Shown here: positions 1 through 14,788 of the stretch, piece by piece
Layout: the number at the start of each line of letters is the position of its first letter
Numbering within the stretch: position 1 is the stretch's first letter
Assembly (NCBI RefSeq): GCF_043641665.1
Contig: NC_092180.1
Location: 9,727,891-9,791,890, forward strand
Source: Enoplosus armatus
Taxonomy: Eukaryota; Chordata; Actinopteri; Centrarchiformes; Enoplosidae
DNA: 64,000 nt
Direction: 5' to 3'
The notes under the pieces: generated by a model
Database searches by the model: none
What the model was told of the DNA's origin: nothing
What the model saw: only the letters and a program-made list of their open reading frames with translations
Made by a program: the position numbers and the translations under genes

Positions 1-796
1 TCAATTGACAAACCAGAATATAAATGGAAAGAGGAGCTGCTGATAAGCAGTGTTTACTCTTGATTGTGAAGGCTCAGTATTGAGTACACTGATTGTACTG
101 TTTTCTCCAGTATTCGTGTCACTGAGTACCCAAAATACTGCAATACATGGCTTTTATATGAAGAGTTACACTTTAACAACCTACAGAGATCAGAACCTGG
201 CACCCTACACATATGCATTATGAGTCAGCTTGAGTCGAAGTAGAGCTCTTGGTCTATAATTCCAGATCAACGCAGCTGTCCAGTGAAACAATCTTTGAAG
301 AAGATGTCAATCCCACTATGACCAGCGGTGTGACAATGACACTGCCACACTAAAGAGGAATGACAAGATGGAAATAAAATGATTTCTCTTGTCATTCTGT
401 TATTAAACCCTATCAAAATGACTTGCAGGTCATGCATCTGAAATTATCATTAAAAATCGTCATCCACTTAGGACAAAAAAAGAGATTTTATCATCTATTT
501 GCCCAAGTGAAATTAAAGGTGGGCTTGCCCTCTTCAACCTGTCTTTTAATTTCTGGAAAGAAACGTTCCATAGTGAGATCGAGATAGGCACGAGTCTCGT
601 GGATGTGTGTTCTCATATTAAGCCTGTCTGAGGATGTGGCTACTTGACAGATCAGGTCACTTTAATTGATTTATCTGCTTGGCACAGCTGCGTGCGCACT
701 ACAATCTATCTTGTTTTAGAATTCAATTTGACTGTCTGCATCACAACAGCTCCCCGACAGAAAATCAATACACAGCATATATAAATATCTATGTAT

Positions 797-843
797 ACAT
801 AGGTAGGTAGGTAGCTACATAGGTAGATAGATTGATAGATAGC
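797..843 (+). repeat. Imperfect (TAGG/TAGA)n microsatellite
   Basis: Interrupted four-base units of TAGG and TAGA with TTGA variants. Confidence 0.8.
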
Positions 844-1605
844 CTTTACCTCGACTCATTTGATGATCATAAACTGCCACTCTGGGACATTTTTTTGAGA
901 GGGCTTTCTTTTTCACTCTCTGACCTGCACAAACTGAACCTTTTTGCTCATTGCTTCTCAAGGTGACCATTTTTTCTGAAGTGAACTAGCCCCCTTCTGC
1001 TGCTATGCAGTTTTACTTTGTATTTTTCTTTACCTCAGTTGTTTCTATCTACCACTGAACCTGCCAGGGTGAGAAGTATTATACACATCACTACCCTTCA
1101 AATAGAGACAGGAGCAGGAAACTGGCTTGGTGCTGTAGAGAGACAGAGCTTCACACTACCCTATTCTGTCTCAGGAGAAAGTCATCTGAATTCATCTGAA
1201 CAAGGATTTCTCTCTTTGTTGTTTTTTTTCTTACAGTAACTTCTACCAAAGTACGTGTCTGTTGGAATACCGACTGCACTGAAGAGAACTGCCAATCATT
1301 GTTAACTTTCTATCAGCTATGCCTATTTTTTATGATAAATGATTCATTCCTGCAAATTCAGAAACAAAAGCTAGTCTGATAACGACATATCAGCCACTAG
1401 TACTAGTACTAATACATAAACACAGAACATAAACAAGCAATCTTGATACAGTTCCAGTTTTTTTTTTTTTGTGTTTTTTGATTGTGTTCAAGATACATAC
1501 TGAAGGGACATTTTACTTCAGTCAGTGCTCTCTGATGGACAAACTAAATGGTGACACTGTTTCTATGTGACTTCTGTACTGCAATTCCTTGTAACTTACT
1601 GAGTG

Positions 1606-1631
1606 ATATATATATATATATATATATATAT
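1606..1631 (+). repeat. (AT)13 microsatellite
   Basis: Uninterrupted AT dinucleotides. A 128-codon open frame on the minus strand crosses it (giving an Ile-Tyr run) and is not a gene. Confidence 0.95.
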
Positions 1632-3582
1632 TTGTGTATATATCACGATATGATAATATGAGATTTATTACTAAATGTTGTCCCTTAATGTCTATGTCAT
1701 ATGTAGCGTGGCTATTTAGGTGGACATTTCCAAATAAATGTAATTTTATAACTCTGCTTACCTTTCCCATAATAAGTTCTGTCGTCTTGTAATTGGTGAT
1801 TTGAAGTAACAGGTCCGGAAAAATGGATGTGAAGACCTCAGTAGTATCAGGATTATACAACAATGTGGAAAATGAGAAAATAAAAAAGGCATGACAGGCA
1901 ACATTCATTTTAAAAACATGTCTGTCTTTAATCTGAATTGATAGATGTTTAATCTAAATCAGGATTTGTGAATGTATGCAGAAAGTTTTAAAACGCTCTT
2001 GAAATTTGATTTACGACATAGTTTGTCTTTCTAACTGAGTGCTATAAACTGTTCAATATTGTTCTCTAAATCTATGGAAAGTGAAATTATGCTCTTATTA
2101 TTGGTAGTAAGTGGATGTGATAAATGCAGGCTGCACTCTGCTATACACCCTTTGTAATCTACTTAATCTGCATCACAATTAGAATCCGACTTTAATATTT
2201 GGATTTACTAACATAAAAAGGTAATAATGAAGCATTATTAGTGAACACAGAGAAATCACCATATCCCCTACATAATCTCAGACTCAGAAAAAAAAAAGAT
2301 TCCTGCAGTATCTCACTCTCTGGCTGATGATGGGATCGATAAGATAATGGAAATGATCATTGTACCATGTGGAACAGATGGATATGGTGAAGCAAAGAAC
2401 AGATTCTTTTATATTTCAGTGCAATTTCTTGCAATGTATTTGTGTAATTTCCCTGGAGCTAAGTGGACCCATCAATGTCCAGCTCGCTCTCTGCCTTCAC
2501 TGCACTCACAGGGTGCTTTCTCCCTCGTTCCCCATACACAATGGATAAGCTTCTGGCTTTGTCCCTCTGGGGCTTTTTGATTCACTTGAAGAGAGCCAGA
2601 GCAGACACCTCCAGCGATGACAAGGCATAGCATGTCTGTGCAGACTAAACACACTCTCTGCAGAAGTCATCTTTGCTTTAACTGATCAAACAGCTCAAAG
2701 GATGTAAGGCTGTTTAGGAATAATATGCATTCAATGGACCGGTCATTGTGTTCAGATGAGGAATGGAAAGATAAGTGTTAATGTTTTAGAGGCAGTCTTT
2801 ATTGATGTTACTTAAGATATGTTCTCTTTAATTTGATTATACAAAACCAATGATGTACAGGAAAACAATATTAATTCACTGCAAGTGTGCTGTCAATGTG
2901 TTTATGTCCAGTAATACCTTTTTTACTGTGCTGCCTTTGAAATAAAAAAAATAAAAAAATAAAGAAGGGAAACAACAGCTACAATATGAAAAACAGCTTT
3001 AAGAAATCAGTCTTAATACAGCAGTAAATTGCAGTGGCTCACAAAGCTCAATAAAAAAAAAAAGCATAGGTTTGAAATTCCCCAGCTTGTTTGTCTGGCT
3101 GAGCGGCCTTAATTTGGTTGTATCACATTTATGCCTCGTGGTTGATACTGAGCGAGATGAATCATTGTAAAATATGAGACAGATCAGCTGCTTGTTTCCT
3201 GGAGGTAAAAGCTTGTAAGACCGCTGGTAAATACACCCAGAAGAGAGCATATCCTCTGAGACAAAGAGGAATAAAAGCAAGAGGAAATGATAGAGAGGTT
3301 GGGGTAGGAGGCTGTTGCACGTTCCTCTCAGCGTTTTGGATTCCTGATAGAATATTCTGTGTGTTCGTGTGTTCATGTGTGATTTTATGATTTTATTATT
3401 ATAAGGATTTGCTTTTATTAAAGGGTGAAAGGAAGGATGGATTAATAAATGGAGGTAAAATTTTAGGCCATTTTCTTGCTATATTTTACAGCATGTGATT
3501 AGCTATCTTTAGGACCTCACATTTTGCCAGCCCTTAATCTCCTGCCTGTCATCTAGATCATCTAAAAGTGCTGAGAGGCTGA

Positions 3583-3603
3583 CCCCCCCCCCCCCCCCCC
3601 CCC
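3583..3603 (+). repeat. Homopolymer C21
   Basis: Twenty-one C in a row. The G-rich strand could form a G-quadruplex. The length is prone to sequencing error. Confidence 0.9.
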
Positions 3604-6600
3604 ATCCACAGTGTCTGAAATCAGAGTAAGATCTTTGCAGTTGTAGCACATTTCTGAGGCCAGCTAATACCCTCAGTACAATCTGCGGGTTTCTGATAAT
3701 GGCTTGTAAAATCTTTCATCTTGACATAAACTGGCATATGCTGAGTGGCTCCACATGTTTATCTTAAAGCAACAAAAGCAAGGCCAAAACATGTAAGGTA
3801 ATCACTTCAAAGACCTATATGCTTGACTCCGGCGTTAGATCCTGTTTTCTTTCTAATCAGCTGTTGACCGTGTGGGCATTTTGTGCATTTGAAATTAGTT
3901 TACAAGATGTTGCTACAGTATGGTGGAGAAGCAAATTGGGTCTTCGCTCCTGAGAAATGTTGTGGAAGAAAATACGCTTTGTGAAGCACGCTCTAAATTA
4001 GTCCAACCTTTGATGACCTTCTCTTGAATACTGGCAGGATTAATGACACAGAGATGACAAAACCTTTATCCATAACATATATGTCCACCCACAGTCTCCT
4101 AGTTATTTTACACACCACACCCAAATGACGGCAGACTGTATATTCGTGTAGACTCAGTTTCTGTATTCTGTCTTTGCAAAAAGAATCTTAAAAATGTACC
4201 CACTTGCATCTCTCATCTAGAGGGCAGATGAGGATCAAGCTACCAATCCTCTTTAAAAGAAAACATTGCGTACCAAGCTTTGGTTCGGTTGTCGCCAGGC
4301 AAAAACTGCAAATGATACTATTCCGGGAGAGGCTAAAACAACCAGTGTCTTAACAACAAAGCCTTTCTTTCCTATAGCTCTTGGTAAGGTTCACATGAAC
4401 AGAGCGAGGGTCGAAAGACAGACAAATGTGACAGGGCATGAACCTCCCCTGTTGAGTAATGAAATTAAATGACAGCTCTTGAGCGAGGAAGGGATGCTGA
4501 GTGAGAGAGAGCACGGAAGAGAGGAGTGGGGGGATTTTGTCCAGCCAGGAAATTGAAGCCATCACAAGCAAATTGAGTTCAGGTCCTTTTGGTGGGCAAG
4601 AGCAGACCAATCAATTTGGCCTACTACTCAGTGCCTGTCAGCCTCACAGAAGGACACCTTGGCATGCAATAATAGGAGGACAGTAAACAACTGAAGTCCT
4701 GGCTCAGTTAGTCTCAGCTAACAGCTAGCTATCCATAGTCATTTCTCCTCAGGGGAAACAAATATATGACAGCAGTATGCATCGTCCTCATGTGAGCTGA
4801 AGAAATTGCTGCTCTGCAGTGTGTTTGTGTGGACACTGGTTAATGGGTGCCAAGTTAAAGGTTGGACCGATTCCTCTAGCTGTGGTGTCTGTGGTACGAT
4901 TGAAGTGAAATGCTTGTCATCAGATAAAAAATAGTCTTTGTATCCCTCACTTCTCTAAGGACACAGGTAAAGGAAAGCAAGACGCAATCTCTGTCAGTAA
5001 ATAAATCCTATCAAGTCTTTCTAGGTTGGAACCACATTTTAATGAGCCTTGTTTGGCCTTTCCCTTTTGCTAATCTTTGGACAGTGACACAACATTCTTG
5101 CTAATTATCTCGATTACACAGCAGGAACGCACTACATCACAGTTCTGAGGCAACAGTCGACGAGGGGTGGAATCATACAACCCCAAAGGCCTAATTATCT
5201 CTGTTGGTTCCCAATTAATCCATTAAGTTGTTTTGGCTCAGCTGCAAGACCTGAGGCACCATTTTATATACCAATACATTGCACCATCAAACAGCCATGT
5301 TACGTGAGCTTTTGTTTTGTAGCAATTCACTGTTAGTACTGGAAGGCTCTGGCCTTTCTTTTACCTTCAAAGTGTCTTAACAGAAATACCCAGGAAATCC
5401 GTGATGAGTTAAATTCATACCCTTTCCACTGAATATTCTCAGTCAAATAATTAACATTTACAGTAATCCAGAGCAACCCACATTCAAATTTAAGGACTTC
5501 ACAGTTCTGCAGAAAATGCCACTCCAGACCCTTTTATTCTCATTGCAGAACCTGGTGTCGCTTTATAGCTTCCAGCCTCTACTGGCTTACTATGATGAAG
5601 TTGCTGGGCTTACCATATGTAAAACTGCACTGATGGTATTGATGGCTTGCAAAGCAGTCAATAATCGTTTATGTGATAAGCCACTGGACTTGTGGGGGAG
5701 GCTGAGAAAAGGCTTCAGGGCCAAGACGGGTTATGAGATTCATGGTGATACAGGCTGTAGACAGTAGGTTTGTTTACACGCTGCCAGAGAGCCACTGGAG
5801 TCAGCTCTTGTGAATGATTGTTTGAATATTGCAGCTGTCTCTTTAAACTCATATTGCGACTTTCATCCTACATTTTTTTTTTCTCTTGGTCCTGTCTGTC
5901 ATCCCCACTTTCCTCACACCAATATTGTCTTTCTCCCCTTGCTGTTCTGTCATGAATTGGTAACAAGGGATGGTGAAAGGAAAAACCAATATATGTCGCT
6001 TTTTTATGTGACAGCAGTGTGGTGTCCCAGTTGGAATATCATTTGGCAGGTTGTAAGAGGGTCCCAAGTGAGCACATGCAAATTTACAAACACTTATATA
6101 CCAGTTCTTCTGAGTTTGTGCCATTTAGTTTTTCTTTCATATGGATAGGGAATGGAGGTACCCATCTTTACAAAAACAGCTGAGCTTGTGTTTCAGCTTA
6201 TGTAACTCGCAGACATCCTTGTTTTTCTCTCTCTAGGGATTTTATTACTAGATGTGTAATAAATTATTGCTCCAGGATATTCTTCAACAGCAAACATTAT
6301 TTTGAGTGTATATCCATGACTTGGAAAGCATATCTTTGAGCCAAACTGGAAATATTACTGAGAAGGAATGACACCTTCATATTATGGGGGTGTGTGACAA
6401 GCCTGCAGCTTTAAACAGGAATGCTGCATCTGACTTACTCTGATTGTGGGATTTCTTGGCATTAAGTGACAGGGTTTAAATGGGTTCCTTTCTTTGTAAT
6501 GTATTTAAATGTATGAATATTTAAGATCTTTTCAAACTGTCACACTGAAAATGCTTTTTTTTTCTGCCTTGCTAGCAAGCTGATTTCTGATTTTAACTGT

Positions 6601-9600
6601 GGGATAAGTGCTGGAAGCTGTCTTTCCTTAGATGTGCTATTATTCCTGCACAGGGTTCCATTACACCTTCCAAAATAGTGGTATGTAAAGTGACTCGTCA
6701 GCTATTTCAATTGCAACAGGGGAAATCATGCTATTTTAAGAGTTTTGCCCCAGGAAGGTCCGCAGTTTGCATACAATAGCAGTTTGCACTGTTTTTGAAC
6801 AATTTATACTTGAATGTGACACTCTGCGCAATACAGGGTCCACATATGTAACACTCTCAACTAGAAATATAGTATGTTATGCTATTCAGCTTTTTGATTA
6901 TTTATATTCCCTATGAAATATATTTATTTAAACGTTTTCCAGATATTTTATTTTGAATTCTACAATTAGAAGTACCTTTTCTAGCAATGGGGTATTTACT
7001 ATCGAGGGACAAAAAGAAATGTTGTGAAATGTTTAAAAAATGTTTCTTGAAACATTTCCTTTTAAATATGGGCAGAATTTCTCGTGTAAGTTTTCTCTTA
7101 GAAATCAAGTTGTTTTTGGCATGTATTTGATTATTTACTTATTATCTGTAATTTATAACGAAAGGGCAAACAGATAAGCAATCTTTCCCTGTTCAGCTGA
7201 CATGTTGACCACCGGGCAGAAATGGCCTGTGGGCTGTTGAGGCTGCACACAGATGATCTGTCATCCTCATTTACAAAGCTTCACCGACACTGCATATTTC
7301 TGCAATTCCATGTTTGTCCCTGTAACTATCAGATATGACTTCACACATCCAAGCCATGATCAAGTGTACCTCCTCCCTAAACTCCAAAGATTTAAATGGA
7401 AACATGCTTGTGCTTGCACTGAAGAACAGTAAAGTATGGTAGATGGGTTGCTTAATGAAATCATTCATTGGTCATTTCTAACAGAAGAAAACTAGAAAAG
7501 GCTATAGAGATCAATATAGGGATGCAGACTCATCAGGGGTGAAAAAGGTGAAAGAGGGGTCCGAGGGCATGCTCCCTTGGAAATCTTTAAAATGTGAATT
7601 GACCATTTTAGCATGAGGATAAAGAAGTAAATGTCTACACCATTGTCGCATAAATTAGTAAAAGCAAATTGTTTTATTACATCGTGGTTAGGACAGTATT
7701 AGCCTTGCTAATATTATCTTAGCATAAAGAAAATGGAACCATTAGGGGCTAACGTTAACGTTAAGTTGGCACTTTTGCAATCTTCTGCAAAATGGTAATG
7801 TTAGTAACGCTAAACGAGTAGTCCCAGAGCCCTAACGCCAGTAACGTTATCAAGTGGACTTCTGAATAACAAGTACACCAGCTATATATATTATATTAAG
7901 GTTATCATAATGCTACTGTGAGAGATTCTTAAGGCATGCAGGCAGTCAAAAACTGACCTCCCAGAGACAGTCCTCTTCAGTCTTGCATTCGCCTGTGTTG
8001 CTTTTTATTAGACAACTCAAAAGGCATGGTTCTCGTTTCATTCCCTGTGACTCTGTCCCCGCAGATAAAGACCCCACCCTCAATTTCAAATACTCATCAT
8101 ATCTACTCAGGAATATCTAAGGAATCACACAAACGATTTGGAGTAACCCATTTGGATTCAAAACGGCAATTTTCGCTGAAAGGTGACAAGCTTGCATTCC
8201 TGTTAGTATGTCAATGGGGATGATTGTTAGAGAAGATCAGCAGTTGAGCACATCAATCTACCTGCACAACCTGACCACCGGTATAAAAGGCATGGTCGTC
8301 ACAGGTAAGGCTTTCTCCCACTGTGGGAAATCAGGGAATCCTGCCTCAGGCTGTTGGTGTAAGAACTTAGACTACAGAAGCTGAGCAGGTCACAAGAGAA
8401 GTGGGATAGAAAGGTGACCAAAGAAGAAAACAAAATGAAAAGATGGAACATAAACAAGAAGGACAAAGTTAGTTTGATCCTGATAGTTAGGATGCAGTGC
8501 ATGTGTAATCCATTCCACACAGTCATGCCCAATACTGGGTAACACTAGTGTCAAGTGCAATGTTGTGCAAAAGGAAGGTAACACTGGCACAAATTTTGTG
8601 ATGTTATTGAGACACTAAAGTTACAGACCTGTTTTGTTGAAGCTTTTAAAGTGTTAAGAGTTGTCCATATTTTGCTGGAACATAAGAAGTCAACACTGTT
8701 GCCACTGTACATTATTAAAGGGGACCCTCCTGTGCAGCTAGGCCACAAATGGTGGGGAGGCTTCAGTTGGACTGACAATAGAGGGAGTGGTTCTCTACAG
8801 GAGATCTTGAGAAAAAGCCTTACAATTGTGCAGTGGAGAACTTAGCAGCATGGAAAATGTTGTATATTTAAAGCCAGCTGTCAAACCAGGAAGTGACATC
8901 ACAGTATAGTGATTGAACCAGTGATGACAAACCAAGAGGCCTCTCCAACTACAAAGATGGAGCACCAATGATAACCGCAACCTCTGGTCTCACCTGACCT
9001 AGGATTACTTGGAAATCCACCAAGAAAAGTGAGAAAAATGATGAAGCACTACTATACTAGCTTAGCTTTTGCTAGCTTTGTTTCTGATCCGGACATGGAC
9101 TGTGTCATATTATCTCAAACACACACACAAAACAAAAGGTATTTCTCTATGTTGAATAAACTGTATATGGAATGGATATTTCCAGTGCTTTTTACTTAAT
9201 GCGTTTCATTTTGTCATGCTCTTGTAAGAAAAGAATGCTTTCGTATTAACTTCTAGCGCAACCTCAGATAGAAAATGCAGCCTTATCCTTCTATAAATTG
9301 TAGTTAATTCAGCACAATTTGAAGACCAATTACAGAGAATATTGGTCTTCGTTGGTTAGGATGTTCGTTCACTGTTTTAAACCTAAAGAAAGGATGACAA
9401 AAGATTGTGATGGGAGCCATCAAAATCAGCATTCTTCTTTATGTACCTCACAAAACAGATAATGTATGAACCCCTGCACAGTGGAAAATGTCTTCTGGTC
9501 CATTAATATTCATTCCTTTTTAATCTCCATGTCTCTCATGTTGTTTTTTCCCCCTCTGTTGATCGTGTGCAAATCTAGTCTCCACTCTGCATGTTCACAA

Positions 9601-12600
9601 TAAAGGTAAAACTAAAAGACATCATCTCTAGAAATTCAACAATGCTGAAAATTGCCCCCCTATTGCTACTGTACATGAACATATAATGCTGCTTTGGTCT
9701 ACATTTTGGCTGAATGGTTTTCCATCAGTGAAAAAAACAAAAACACAGAGAGAGAAGTATTCCTCTTCTGTCACAGCCTCCCAAAATGCAAACGGGCAGG
9801 CGATCACACACAAACAAAAACAAATTATGCATTGCGACACACTATCCAGCACTATGCATTATGCTGGCGCCTTGCTTTTACTAGAAACTATTGGAGGGAA
9901 ATTGCAGGCTGCTTGGCAACAAAACAAATGGGAAAAGGTCTTGGTGATTCTTATTTTCCAGATGATTAGTTGCATCAGAAATAATTGTTGTTAAGATCAT
10001 TGACCATAAAATTAATTATTAAGGCTTGAGCTTAATTGTATTTCCCTCACTGTGACTGTCCTCTCAGAAAAAGTTAGTTTCTAATTTCCTGATGGGTGAA
10101 ATGGCAAAACAGCAGGTGTATACCTGATGATGTTTTACAAATCCAAAGTAGTGTGCTACAATGAGGATCAGTATGAAGCAGCTTTGGTTGGCCACAATAA
10201 TTACTGCATTAGTAGAAAAGGGTTACGTGCCATACAGTATAGTCTATGGATTGATATGACGTATCATATATAAATGTCTATGATAACAACGTCGATGCAT
10301 ATTTTTGAGGAAGACTTTTTCTCACCTGCATTTCAAGTAGAAAATGTGTGCTATTCACACATTGTACATATCCATTATTACAGTATGTTTTCATGGTTGA
10401 ACAGCTTTAACATATCTTATCCATGTTGTCCCAAATAGTTTTAAATTTACCCCAGAACCTTTTCTTATAGCCAAAACAATTCCCATAAGATGATATTTAG
10501 ACCAGGGACAAGCACAGATATTTAAGGTACAGTCATTCAATTAAAAAAATGCAAACCTACTCACTAATTGTGCCCAGTTTTCACACCCACTCATACCACA
10601 TCATTTGAGATATTATGTCCTTATATACATTTAATACATACACAGAGCACTCGTCTCTCACAAGCGTGCATATATACACGCATAAAACCACAAGCATAGT
10701 CAGTGGGGGTGATTTAAACATATAGCTGGATGTAAAACTAATCAGATGTATTTTTGCATATATTGAATAGAATATTTCCCTCCTCACCAAACATTTGTCC
10801 ACCTCCATTTTGTTAAGTGCAGGTCATGAAGAACAGTTAATTCAGAACTAGAGTCATATTGGTCATATTATTTATTTACTGTATCCTACAATTTGAAATT
10901 TGACTACTTTGGGGGATTTTGAGAGGCTCTTCAGTCGACATTTTGCATCTTAGTACACACAGGCACCACGTATGTCTGGTGTGCATGTCCATGTAACACC
11001 ATGACAGCTGGCACATTCTGTAAGTGCAGGGTGTCAATAGTGATATATGATGGCACTGTCAACACCTTGCCATGGTGCTTCAGCATCAAACATCACTTTC
11101 GTTATCACTTTCTTCCCATTATCAAGTGGCATAAACATCTGCTGCTTTTGGGACTGTTACAAGTTGACTTGTCAAGTGATTTAACACGAACAGAGATTTT
11201 AAAATGCCCTTCTCCTCTCACTGACGATTAGATTCTGTAATAGAGAAACATTTTTATTAGTGTGTTCTACAATTCGATATAACCTTTTCAATTAATTTCA
11301 GACCATAACTTAAAAATGCTTAGAGTAGTGAGAGATATTGCTGTACATTGCCTTTTATTGTTTCATTGTCTTTAAACAGCAGCTACTATGCATAGGGATT
11401 CTCTTTAAGCTGCAGTATCAGACTAATCAGTTGTTGTCCATGTCATTAGGTTTTAGCACTTTGTAGCACTTCACTAATTTTCCAGCCAGTTGGATTCAGC
11501 TTTTAAATGAGAGGTTGTGATAATGTAGAAGCTTATGAATTTAATGTGTGGATTAGCTGCATATTTCCAACCTAAATTTATTAGATTAACACCCTCATAA
11601 TACCTTATTTCCATTAACAGGCAAAGAAATAAAATCCAATTTATTGTTAACAGGGATAAGCAAAGAGAAAGGAAAGTGCTATAGGATATTAAAAGACGAA
11701 ATAACTTTTTCTACAGTCTACAGCCAAGAAAAACGATTGGTCAGATTGCAGTAGACTTGAAAATTCACTACTCACCTTGCTTTGTGTCTACATGGATGTG
11801 ACCATACAGGCACATCAGTCAAGGAATGTATGTATATATTTATTTGAGTAATTTACATGATTGATAACATAAATTTAAATTACTTTTTCAGGTGATTTTA
11901 GGTGAAGAAAAGTAGCCATCAAAAAATATTCAGTAAACAGGCAGGACATGCTAAACTGAGTATGTAAAAGCTATCCTATCCTTCATCTGTTATCGTTAAG
12001 ACGATAAACAAAGAAAAGTCAGATTATCTACATATATCTGTTTGTTTGCTGTTCTTGAAACAAACAATCTCACAATCCTTGTATTTTTGAGTGAATGCCA
12101 GAAAAAAATGAAGAAATTTAGATCACCAGTTGGCAAAGTCAACCAGACCTCCCTGCTGCATCGATTTACATTTGATCTCTCAAAGCTGGATAATCATGGC
12201 TGTGTAAATAGCCATTATTTCCACAGGATAAACAGATATCCAACTAAACAAATGTGTGCTTCTGTACCTGTTTGGTGTAATGGAATCTCAAATAGGATTT
12301 CATGACAGCTAATAGGGTTGTAGGTTATTATGAATCAGAAAGTACACTGTGATTATGCTTTGGTTTTGCATGAGTACAAATAAATTTTGATTACCTTTTA
12401 ATATTTCTTATTGGTTTTATTAGTGCAATGACACAAAGATATGTCTCAGAAGCATTTGTAATGTGTTAAAAAAAAAAACCTCCATGGTGCCACAGAAAAG
12501 TGACTTCAGTGTAAGCTGTCTACAGCTGAGTGCAGCACAGAGATCACATGGACTGTAACTCATAAACACATCAAGCTTCCCCATTCAGTGCTCAGGGCCT

Positions 12601-13807
12601 AGCCTGCTCTGCTCTGTAGTTAACTGTCTCTGAGTGTCAAATCCTTCATCCTGATGCAGGAGACACACATAGAGAAGAATTGCTGTGTCTCTCATTTTAT
12701 GGCTGTGGATGTCGGTGGAGGGTAGAACCGATGAGTGAGTCAGTAGTGGTTAACTTTGTAGCTAATGCTCTGTGGCAGTTGCACAGGTTTCTTCAGCTCT
12801 GCTTAAGGCACAGAGGGAAGCTGGTTGAACCACTCCCGTCTCACAGTTCTCGCTCAGCCAAGTCAGGTTATTAAACAGCACACCAAAGTTAGGATTAGGA
12901 GGGAGATGTAGAGGAAGAGAGTGGTGAGATCCATCAGAGAAGGTAGGAGGTCACTACAGCGTGGACTCTGAAGAAGTCTGGTAAATTCTGTTTAGTTAAT
13001 GAATTCTGTTTTCATGGACTAAAATATAAAAATTAAAATTCTATATGCTTGCCACTGATGTGGAGTAAACCAGGCATAGGGTGCTGGGAAGATTTGTATG
13101 CTAGCCATATGTAACTACATAAAAAAGTTAGACGTGCATGCTTAGGCAATGTATTCATTCATGTTTGCAGCTGTAGGCAGCCTGAGGTGTCAGACTTGGT
13201 TAGCTCAACCACCACCGTGCCTGTTAGCTACAGTTTAAGTCTGAACTTCAGATACTTAGAGGGCTATTCTGATGTTGACTGAGATAATCCTAGAAGGTTC
13301 GTCCATTCCGCTTTGCAGCCTATAAACTCGAGAGTGTACTCTTTGCACTTGCCTATGCTACAATAGTTCAAAGCCACTAGGTATATGAGTTACTTTCAGC
13401 CCAATCATCTTAGTGTTCCAGGGTGAAATCCTACACAGTGAAGGACTGAATGAGCTTCAAAAGCACTGAACATGTCCGTGGATTTCAGGAATCATGTGCC
13501 CAGTACACAATGTTTTACAATATTGTTGCATAACCCTAAAGTTATAATCTTTAAGATTTTCATCGATTCCATTTTTGATACTATTAATAGCATGTATTTT
13601 TCAGCAATAGCCACAGGCAACATTTAATCATAAGTTCAGCATGTTGGATGGTGTTGTTGACTGCTTTCTCTATTCTTTCTTTGTTAAAATTACGTGACAA
13701 GATGAATCATCTGAGACACCCACAGTTTGGTTTGGTGTGCTGTAAACAGATACACAAGTGCCTCTTTCTCTGTTTTTCTGCATTTTTTAGTTGCCGCTCA
13801 AGGCAAT

Positions 13808-13826
13808 GTGCTGCCCCCTCGCGGTC
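13808..13826 (-). promoter_or_regulatory. CTCF-type binding motif, reverse
   Basis: On the minus strand the sequence is GACCGCGAGGGGGCAGCAC, which contains CCGCGAGGGGGCAG, a full match to the CTCF core CCGCGNGGNGGCAG. The GC-rich motif stands out from AT-rich surroundings. Binding is predicted. Confidence 0.65.
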
Positions 13827-14754
13827 TATACTGGCTGTTTTTGGTGAAAAAGCTTTGGTAAACACACTCTAGGCTACCTATCCAAAACCAAATGGCAGAC
13901 AAACAAAGTTGGCGGCAAGTTGGTTAATGTGGTGGAGCATTTATCAGCTAAAGAGCTGGATAATTCCTCCAAGAGTTGGTGGAGACCAAAACAGAGCTAA
14001 AAGGAGAATGAGGATTAAACTTACATTCACCAGGAGGTCAGAAACACGATTCTAAATAATTCCCAATGTTGCTCTGTGTCTGCTATCACGTTCGCCATAT
14101 TTATTTTATAAGGTGAGAATATGTCAGTGTTTGCAGCAGCATTTTATTCTTGATGTTTAAATAAAGTGATCAATTATATTTTAAATAATATCTTTGCATT
14201 ATATTATCAGTTTTATGAACACATTTGAAAAAGAAATGGGAGTTTTTTATTTTACTAGTTACTGTGTTGTTTCACTTCCTTTGTCATTTAAATGTGATAT
14301 CTCTTGCATGACTATCGCTAATTTGACTAAAACACAAATATCTATGTAACAAGCAAAAAACTGGAGGGAGGGATGCTCATGCTAATGTAGGAAAGTAGGA
14401 TGAGATGGAGTTAATTAGGGAGGTGTAGACAGATGAAAAGAAAACAAATTGGACTTTGAGGGCATCAGCCAGAGGGAACTTGTCACAGCACCTGTGAAAG
14501 ATGACAGGTGAGAGTGTGAGTCTGGTGACAGACATACTGTACGACTACACATGGAGTTATGCTTTTTAATGAGAAGAAGATGTGTCCTATGTGGATTAGA
14601 CAACAAATGGTTGACGGATAAATAAATAAACACGCTTTCTGTATACTGCATCCATATATCTGCATAAGATCATTTAGCACAGAAAGAGTCAAAATGATGG
14701 ACGGTGCTGATAATCACATGCTAAGCAAGTGTTCTGTAAATGACTAACACATAA

Positions 14755-14788
14755 CACACACACACACACACACGCACACACACACACT
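14755..14788 (+). repeat. (CA)n microsatellite
   Basis: CA dinucleotides with one CG interruption; a shorter GT tract follows at about 14863-14880. Confidence 0.9.

Larger units (their letters stand above)
1..13800. other. Gene-free AT-rich block
   Basis: Only short chance open frames (at most 128 codons), the simple repeats listed and no recognisable gene or RNA. 7536-7600 (GGGGTCCGAGGGCATGCTCC) and 7745-7860 (GCTAACGTTAACGTTAAG and variants) look repeat-derived, but I cannot name the families. Confidence 0.6.

Noticed and set aside
1522..1908. 128-codon open frame, minus strand
   Set aside because: It runs through the (AT)13 microsatellite, giving an Ile-Tyr run, and the rest has no recognisable family.
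8281..8300. TATAAAAGG promoter-like box
   Set aside because: No gene start, initiator or exon follows; expected by chance in AT-rich sequence.
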